A stretch of 64,000 bases of DNA. Source: an uncultured Aquimarina sp. GTDB taxonomy: Bacteria; Bacteroidota; Bacteroidia; Flavobacteriales; Flavobacteriaceae. How positions within the stretch are numbered: the stretch's first letter is position 1; each line of letters opens with the position of its first letter. Of this stretch, positions 58,604 to 64,000 are shown piece by piece. The notes beneath the pieces are model-generated. The model was not told the DNA's origin. It searched no databases and saw only the letters and a program-made list of their open reading frames with translations. The position numbers and the translations under genes are program-made. The stretch is taken from NCBI RefSeq assembly GCF_947500065.1, contig NZ_CANMQT010000006.1:310215-374214 (forward strand). The letters are read 5' to 3'.

Positions 58604-59341
58604 ATGAAAAATATAATCATATTTAGTATCATAACCTGCTTCACTCTTTGTAGCATAAAAGCTCAAGAAGAAAATAAAAAAAAGGCAACCCTAGCCGTAA
58701 AAGTAATTCAGAATAGTGTAGCTGGTTTTTCTCCTTTGTTTTTAGGAAGTTTTGAAACTAACAAAAACTTTGATATCACTTTCTATAGTATGTTTTGGAC
58801 GAATACTTCTTTTGGTAATTTGCAATCCGGTAGTGATCAGTTATTGGAAACAGGCATAGGTTTGGGATTTAAATTAATGAAAGGTAATTTATATTTAAAT
58901 CCGGGAGTTGGCTTTGCTCATGGTAAATTCTTTTCAACAGTTGGCGGTACACTAATTGGAGAAGCTGTTATACCAAATACTTTTGTTGCTTATCACAATA
59001 GCATTTTTGATATTGAAGCATATATTGCTTATTATAAATCACTACGTAATAGAGAAGATATATCTACCAGAGATCTTTTTCTTTTTTGGGCAGCACCAGG
59101 AATTAATGTAAGTGAAAGAGTAGTTTTAGGAGCCTTTTTTGAAGAGTTAGCATTTATGGGGCTTGAAGATGACACCCTTCCAGATGATAACATACAGGTA
59201 TATCGGTTTTTAGGAGGATCAATCAAATTAAAACTAGATAGTGGTATATCGTTTAGGTTTTCTGCGGGAGCAAATCTTGTTACCGATGTTGGAGCTTCTG
59301 ATGAATTCTATAAAGTATCTGCTTTTATACCTTTAAAATAA
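58604..59341 (+). CDS. Outer-membrane-like beta-barrel protein, hypothetical
   Basis: A 245-residue exported protein with signal MKNIIIFSIITCFTLCSIKA and a mostly beta mature part rich in alternating hydrophobic strands (TNKNFDITFYSMFWTNTSFG, GIGLGFKLMKGNLYLNPGVG, YRFLGGSIKLKLDSGISFRF) ending FYKVSAFIPLK. It looks like a barrel of about eight or more strands. No family is recognised with certainty. It begins 35 bp after the enoyl-CoA hydratase and may be co-transcribed with it. Confidence 0.65.
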   Translation: MKNIIIFSIITCFTLCSIKAQEENKKKATLAVKVIQNSVAGFSPLFLGSFETNKNFDITFYSMFWTNTSFGNLQSGSDQLLETGIGLGFKLMKGNLYLNPGVGFAHGKFFSTVGGTLIGEAVIPNTFVAYHNSIFDIEAYIAYYKSLRNREDISTRDLFLFWAAPGINVSERVVLGAFFEELAFMGLEDDTLPDDNIQVYRFLGGSIKLKLDSGISFRFSAGANLVTDVGASDEFYKVSAFIPLK

Positions 59342-59435
59342 AAAAATCATCTTTTAAAGAGGTGTTAATTATATCAAGTACTGTTATAAGCCGATTTGTT
59401 TAAATAATTTGATAATAGTATGAGGTATAATAGGG

Positions 59436-59468
59436 ACGAGATTACCTACTATGGGTAGTCTCGTTTTC
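59436..59468. terminator. Hairpin between convergent genes
   Basis: ACGAGA (59436-59441) pairs with TCTCGT (59459-59464); the stem continues through TTACC with GGTAG including a G-U pair. Four Ts follow. It lies between the beta-barrel gene (ends 59341) and miaE (minus strand, ends 59510). Confidence 0.6.
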
Positions 59469-59509
59469 TATAAAAAATGAATTTTTATATATTGTATAAA
59501 ACAAACTTA

Positions 59510-60091
59510 TTATCCATGTATAGATTCTTTCTTGCTTAAAGATTTCATAATCTCAGCTTCATAAACAAGTAAATCTTCCCATTTTTTATCAACTTCCTTT
59601 CGATCACCATACTGTCTTGCAAAACCAAGGAACATAGTATAATGATTCGCCTCACTTACCATAAGGTCTTTATAAAATTTTGCTAATTCTTGATTTTCTA
59701 ATTCTTCAGATAGTAGTTTGAAACGTTCACAACTTCTAGCTTCGATTAATGCAGCGTATAATAAGCGATGCACTAATTGTGTTGTTCTACTACCGCCTTT
59801 TGGAAAAAAGGTAACTAATTGAATAACATATTCATCTTTGCGATCTCTACCAAGCGTCCATCCTCTTTCTATAATTTTATCATGAACCATTTTAAAATGA
59901 CTAATCTCTTCTTTTACCAGTTTGGTCATCTCTTGAACCAGTTCCGTATACTCTGGGAAACTTACAATGAGTGATATCGCTGTCGAAGTTGCTTTTTGTT
60001 CGCAATAGGCGTGATCAGTAAGGATTTCTTCAATATTTTTTTCTACAATGTTTACCCATCTGGGATCTGTTGGAAGTTTTAAGCCTAACAT
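59510..60091 (-). CDS. miaE: tRNA-(ms2io6A)-hydroxylase
   Basis: A 193-residue diiron enzyme that hydroxylates the isopentenyl group of tRNA position 37. Iron-ligand helices: ILTDHAYCEQKATSTAISLI, TKLVKEEISHFKMVHDKI, ALIEARSCERFKLLSEEL and MVSEANHYTMFLGFARQ, a ferritin-like pattern typical of MiaE. It belongs to the tRNA modification set. Length and motifs match. Confidence 0.93.
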   Translation of the reverse strand: MLGLKLPTDPRWVNIVEKNIEEILTDHAYCEQKATSTAISLIVSFPEYTELVQEMTKLVKEEISHFKMVHDKIIERGWTLGRDRKDEYVIQLVTFFPKGGSRTTQLVHRLLYAALIEARSCERFKLLSEELENQELAKFYKDLMVSEANHYTMFLGFARQYGDRKEVDKKWEDLLVYEAEIMKSLSKKESIHG

Positions 60092-60224
60092 GATTTATTT
60101 TTTGCGAATTACTATATAACAAAATTAGCGTTTTGCAATTTCTTAAACTAATTGGCTTTCTTAAAAATAGAAACCAAAAACCATTGAAATTAAGAACCTT
60201 AACATTTTAAAAGAAATTTGTTTA

Positions 60225-61217
60225 CTAGTCTTTTTTATTAAACTCATATTTCAATCCAACTTGTGGTTTTAATTGATACGCAAAGGACATACTTTGATAT
60301 GGTAACGGATTTTCCAGAGCAATCTCGTAAGGTATTGTCAATGAAGATTCTCCTCTTGTCAATCTTAGATGCTCATAGATATGTACTTCAGTATCAATGA
60401 TAATAGATTCATTATTTTTTGTAGCATCAAAGATCACTTCTTTAGAAGGTAATTCTTGCGGTAATTCTATTTCTATAGAAGCTATAGCTTCACGAGTATC
60501 AAAAATGGTTTGTGTTGTAATATCTGAAGATGCATCATTAATGTTATTACTAATTACATCTACTTTTAATAATACATTAGTTGGAATTAATGTAACGTCA
60601 CTAGATAATTGAGGAAGCATATTCGCTAGAATAGGGACATAAGATTCTCTAAATAATAAAGCATCTAAAGTTTCGCTGTATAGTATGTGAAACGTATCTG
60701 GATTCGGTATTGTAAAAGTTACTGCGTCTGCTAGATAATATTCTTTAATGTAGTCTGATAGCCCTAATTCTGTAATCAGTTTTTTTGCAAAATCCAGAGA
60801 ATCTTTATTGATCTCTAAAACAGAAAATTGTACTTCTGATTGATCAAATAAAGGTGCTACTAAATTGATAAAAGGAGCGTAAGGACCACATCCAGCATAG
60901 AATATATTGACTGTCTCATTTGGTTTTCCTTTTTGGATATCTTTAATAGCTTTTACAATACCTCTTAAAAATTTACTTGTTCTTTTATAATCTAATAAGC
61001 ATTGGGCAGCGTGATTGAGTGATAAAGCCATACCACTAGCAGTAGGAACTGCGGCTAAATGTTTAAATTCCATGTCATATCCAGAAATAGAAGTTATTTC
61101 ATTAAAATATCCGTGGATCTCATTAATAATAGTGATACTTTCTTCATCAGAAATATCCTCTTTTAAGAGTTGCGTAGTTAATTTTTTGATGTTAGGTTTT
61201 GGTATAGCGCTATCCAT
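60225..61217 (-). CDS. SAM methyltransferase-like protein
   Basis: A 330-residue protein. The central part has a Rossmann-like motif: ETVNIFYAGCGPYAPFINLV (the motif-I position) then QFSVLEINKDSLDFAKKLI, consistent with a class I SAM-dependent fold; an N-terminal helical region and a C-terminal beta-rich part (from about residue 230; STEVHIYEHL-type strands) flank it. No catalytic residue can be assigned. Flavobacterial function unknown. It stands between the M48 protease and miaE, separated from both by more than 70 bp. Confidence 0.6.
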   Translation of the reverse strand: MDSAIPKPNIKKLTTQLLKEDISDEESITIINEIHGYFNEITSISGYDMEFKHLAAVPTASGMALSLNHAAQCLLDYKRTSKFLRGIVKAIKDIQKGKPNETVNIFYAGCGPYAPFINLVAPLFDQSEVQFSVLEINKDSLDFAKKLITELGLSDYIKEYYLADAVTFTIPNPDTFHILYSETLDALLFRESYVPILANMLPQLSSDVTLIPTNVLLKVDVISNNINDASSDITTQTIFDTREAIASIEIELPQELPSKEVIFDATKNNESIIIDTEVHIYEHLRLTRGESSLTIPYEIALENPLPYQSMSFAYQLKPQVGLKYEFNKKD

Positions 61218-61295
61218 GGTTCAATTATTAATAATGGTAAAAATTGAAGCCTAAGATAGTTAATCTGATGATATCATATATATAAATTAATTATG

Positions 61296-63338
61296 TTAAT
61301 CGATCAATAATAATTTATAATCTAACAACTGTTTTTTAAGTAAAAAATACCCTCTGGATAATAGATATGCATAATTATTTAAGGCAATAAAAAGTATTTC
61401 TAAATTCTTGTCATTATAATTTTCACCTGCAAAATATTGTAAATCTTCAGAAATGTATGCTTCAAAATTAAGTTTTATTTCATCAGTTATTTCTGATGTA
61501 TAATTGATATCACTCATAAGAGTTTTAATATGCTCTTTTAATTGCATCTCTTTTGGGAGAATTGCTCTAAAGTTTGATCGTATTTGATCAAAAGGAGTGG
61601 TTAAGCTGATAAAATGTAATTTGTCTGATAATTCGGTGTATAGGCTGATTTTAGTTTCGTATTCTTTATCATACGCGAATAATTCAGTATAAAGCGATTG
61701 TAATTTTCCTGGTTGTTGTTCTTTATTTTTAAAAAATCTAAAAATGGAAATATCATTTTCTTTAAGACTTTCCTGAATGTTACTTAATTCTACTTTTAAT
61801 TGGTCCATCAATTTGATGCTATCTTTTTGATGGTATTTCTTTCCATCGTAATCAAAAGATTTAATTTTAATTGTCTTGTATGCTATTTTGCTAATTGTTT
61901 CAATATCATTTTCTATGGCAATTTCAGAATACGCAAGATCTACAATGGAATTGGAAAACAATTCATTTAAAGTTAGATTGTTCGACTCATTTGAAATTGT
62001 ATTTAAGTCGAAATGAATTGGGTTTTTTACATCATAGTAACCATTAAACAATTTCGAAAAGGAATTTTTTATAAAGTCTTCTTTGAAAGATTTTTGAAAT
62101 GACTCTAAAGAATTGAATACAGGTTCTTTTTCATAATTCACTTTAGCAAATAGTTTTTCGGTTAAATTTTCCTGTAACTGAGTGATGTTATTAAATAACT
62201 TGTTAGCGGATATGTTATTTGTATTAATTGCAAAAAGATTTGTTTTTTCAAGATTAGCAATACGCTCATCAATACTAGGGTGTGAAGCCCATTGATCTTT
62301 AATCACTAACTTTGATTTATTAAATTTATTTAAATCATTTTGAGTCACGTTTGGAAGGCTATCAATTATTGGGATGCTATCTTCCTCAGCATAAAAATTC
62401 ATAATATAAGATTGCTCTTCGAAAATGTTTTTACTTTTGATACTTTCGGAAACTTTACCTTCATAAAAACCAAGGACCGAATTAAAAGAATGATCTGCCA
62501 AATTCATTCTTAATAATGATGTCATTAAGGGCTCATAGCCAGTTACGTTGGCGGCTATCTCATCAGCATGAAATTCCATTTCTCTAGATAAGCTTAAATA
62601 ACTCTTATTTATGAATCCATACATTTTTTGTAAAATCCACTGAATTCCTTCAATAATTTTCACTGCTATTATTACAAAAATGGCAAAGTACCCGCTCGCA
62701 TTAGCCCAGCCTTGAATCATCTTATCATAAGATTCATTGTCAAATAGCATATTAAAAATAACTTGATTAACATTATAAACGTAACTGCCAACTTTCATTG
62801 TACGTTGGCTAAAATGGCCAAATTCGTGAGAAAGAATTGCTTTGAACTCTTCTTTGTGAGTAGAGTTGACTAATCCCATTCCAATGAGTAAATTTTTCTT
62901 TATGGGGAAAAACATACTCCAAAAACTAGAATCATAAAACACAGAAGCATTTACTTCTGGAGATACATAAATTCTCTTAGGAAAAGTCGTACCAACCTCT
63001 GATACAATTTCATTAATGAGATTAAAAAGTTCTGGTTCATCTTTTTGTTTTATCTCTGTTAAGTGAGAACGGTCAATGGAGTTAGTCTTAAATAAAAATT
63101 TTATCAAGAAAAGTAAAATTAGAAACCCTAAACTCGCTAAACCAATTCCCAAAGCGATAGTAATAAAACGAGGTACCTGTATTACCAAAGCAATTCCTGC
63201 ATAAACAGATATAGCAGTTAATGCAACCGCAAAAAGAAAAATAAGAATATATACGATAGCAAACACAATAATGGATGCTATTGCTTTTGTGGTTTGAGAT
63301 TTAAATTCACTTGATAATTTAACTTCTTTTTGTATCAT
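61296..63338 (-). CDS. M48-family metallopeptidase
   Basis: A 680-residue membrane-bound Zn protease. Two N-terminal spans (IASIIVFAIVYILIFLFAVA; FITIALGIGLASLGFLILLF) precede the HEXXH motif in FKAILSHEFGHFSQRTMKVG, with the third ligand in LSREMEFHADEIAANVTGYE; another span lies between. A long C-terminal helical region of about 300 residues is larger than that of HtpX. The family includes HtpX and Oma1-type membrane proteases. Substrate unknown; probably membrane quality control. Confidence 0.9.
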   Translation of the reverse strand: MIQKEVKLSSEFKSQTTKAIASIIVFAIVYILIFLFAVALTAISVYAGIALVIQVPRFITIALGIGLASLGFLILLFLIKFLFKTNSIDRSHLTEIKQKDEPELFNLINEIVSEVGTTFPKRIYVSPEVNASVFYDSSFWSMFFPIKKNLLIGMGLVNSTHKEEFKAILSHEFGHFSQRTMKVGSYVYNVNQVIFNMLFDNESYDKMIQGWANASGYFAIFVIIAVKIIEGIQWILQKMYGFINKSYLSLSREMEFHADEIAANVTGYEPLMTSLLRMNLADHSFNSVLGFYEGKVSESIKSKNIFEEQSYIMNFYAEEDSIPIIDSLPNVTQNDLNKFNKSKLVIKDQWASHPSIDERIANLEKTNLFAINTNNISANKLFNNITQLQENLTEKLFAKVNYEKEPVFNSLESFQKSFKEDFIKNSFSKLFNGYYDVKNPIHFDLNTISNESNNLTLNELFSNSIVDLAYSEIAIENDIETISKIAYKTIKIKSFDYDGKKYHQKDSIKLMDQLKVELSNIQESLKENDISIFRFFKNKEQQPGKLQSLYTELFAYDKEYETKISLYTELSDKLHFISLTTPFDQIRSNFRAILPKEMQLKEHIKTLMSDINYTSEITDEIKLNFEAYISEDLQYFAGENYNDKNLEILFIALNNYAYLLSRGYFLLKKQLLDYKLLLID

Positions 63339-63516
63339 AGAATTTTAATTTTATGAAGAGATATTTATTTTAGTTATCGTGATTAACAATAGTAAGTGTT
63401 ATAGAACAGCATATTGTTACCCTATAAAGTGTATAAATATATTTTTAGTTGGATACATTCCTAAATTCTAATAGGGATATTTTTTGAATTTTTTTAGTTA
63501 TAAAAAACACAAAGGA

Positions 63517-64000
63517 CTATATGTCCAAATCAAAATCTGCTCGTAGTTTATCAATAAGAGGATTTTTTTCTCGAAGCTTTTCGTATTTATCTTGAGGAGT
63601 GAAGGCGTACTTTTTAGAAGCTTCTTCATTTACTTTAATGTCAAGAGCAATACTATAATTATTTAGTTTTTTATATAAAAACTGAAATAATCCAGGAAGT
63701 GCACTTTCCATATCTACTTTCATAGATTGATTAGGGAGTTCCAGATAAATTTTACCATCTACAAGAGTCGGAATATTCATTGCAAACATAGATCCTATGA
63801 TTCGTTCTCCTTTTTTATCTTGTTTTTTTCCATATTCTTCCCAGAATTCCTGCATTTGGGATTCTGTGAATTCATCACTTGGCAAGTTTTTAGGATCTAC
63901 AATGGTATCTACCTTTTTCTCTTCGTGCTCTTTTTTCTTTTTAATACTGCTAAGAGATAAGCCAGAAGTTTTACGTGCTCTTTGCTGTATTGTTAATCTA
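63517..64000 (-). CDS. dnaX: DNA polymerase III gamma/tau subunit, C-terminal part (partial)
   Basis: The frame is open to the window end and continues out of it on the minus strand; I read through 64000. The visible C-terminal domain (ESQMQEFWEEYGKKQDKKGE, FTPQDKYEKLREKNPLIDKL) and the charged linker before it (SSIKKKKEHEEKKVDTIVDP) match the tau C-terminal region of flavobacterial DnaX (recollection). This region links the clamp loader to the polymerase and helicase. The conserved AAA+ domain is outside the window, so the call rests on the tail alone. Confidence 0.7.
   Translation of the reverse strand, partial: RLTIQQRARKTSGLSLSSIKKKKEHEEKKVDTIVDPKNLPSDEFTESQMQEFWEEYGKKQDKKGERIIGSMFAMNIPTLVDGKIYLELPNQSMKVDMESALPGLFQFLYKKLNNYSIALDIKVNEEASKKYAFTPQDKYEKLREKNPLIDKLRADFDLDI

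Noticed and set aside
1..64000. tRNA, rRNA, insertion sequence or prophage genes
   Set aside because: No cloverleaf-like RNA, rRNA segment, transposase, integrase or phage protein was recognised on reading; a dedicated tRNA scan could still find a short one.

Overview
The window looks like chromosome from a Flavobacteriaceae-type Bacteroidota, possibly a marine genus such as Aquimarina (inference). The DNA is AT-rich. Start sites have little Shine-Dalgarno signal, and several promoters fit the Bacteroidota -7 pattern TAnnTTTG. The gene content is typical of the group: type IX secretion (T9SS) sorting domains, a PorP/SprF protein, OmpA/PD40 proteins, DUF2911, DUF3667 and a bifunctional hisB. 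No tRNA, rRNA, transposase, phage gene or CRISPR array was seen.

Layout. 1-6.1 kb: the end of a LysR regulator, a LamG lipoprotein, an NTF2-like protein, a photolyase/SDR/SRPBCC operon, small proteins and an aquaporin-type channel. 6.2-22.2 kb: a DUF2911 protein, an autoregulated-looking XRE/membrane pair, a Gfo/Idh/MocA oxidoreductase, FabG, a vWA membrane protein, a prohibitin-like protein, a TPR hybrid histidine kinase, a CPBP protease, unknowns, a Na+/solute symporter, and a membrane-anchored HhH/OmpA pair. 22.3-31.7 kb: the whole histidine pathway, hisG-D-(DUF3667)-C-B-H-(GIY-YIG)-A-(DinB)-F-IE, preceded by a His-codon leader peptide and attenuator. 31.8-38.7 kb: a T9SS type-B cargo/SprF/PorE-like operon, then an RDD protein overlapping a retropepsin-like protease. 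38.7-46.7 kb: rpsA, pyrR-pyrB, a small protein, a thioredoxin-like protein, RNase Z, a T9SS type-A subtilase and pdxH. 46.7-53.5 kb: an OmpA/DUF11-like surface protein, a polyphosphate operon (sixA-like, ppk1, ppx/gppA-like) and a small beta-barrel. 53.6-59.3 kb: a Crp-like regulator divergent from a 36-codon ORF and a 1010-residue adenylation/membrane/flavoprotein fusion, then an enoyl-CoA hydratase and a barrel-like protein. 59.5-64 kb: miaE, a methyltransferase-like protein, an M48 protease and the end of dnaX.

The most notable observations are these. (i) The his leader has four consecutive His codons, a 12-bp terminator, and an 8-nt segment just downstream of the His codons that can pair with the terminator's 5' arm, so a complete attenuation switch can be read directly. 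(ii) A small GIY-YIG nuclease gene inside the his operon is bracketed by exact inverted copies of a 15-nt repeat core, and further copies lie in other his spacers. (iii) An NRPS-like adenylation domain without a carrier domain is fused to a membrane segment and an NAD-binding oxidoreductase-like domain, beside a divergent Crp-type regulator and a small upstream ORF. (iv) Two 15-bp dyads 21 bp apart lie in front of the XRE/membrane gene pair. (v) A T9SS type-B cargo gene is tightly coupled to its own SprF-like and PorE-like genes.
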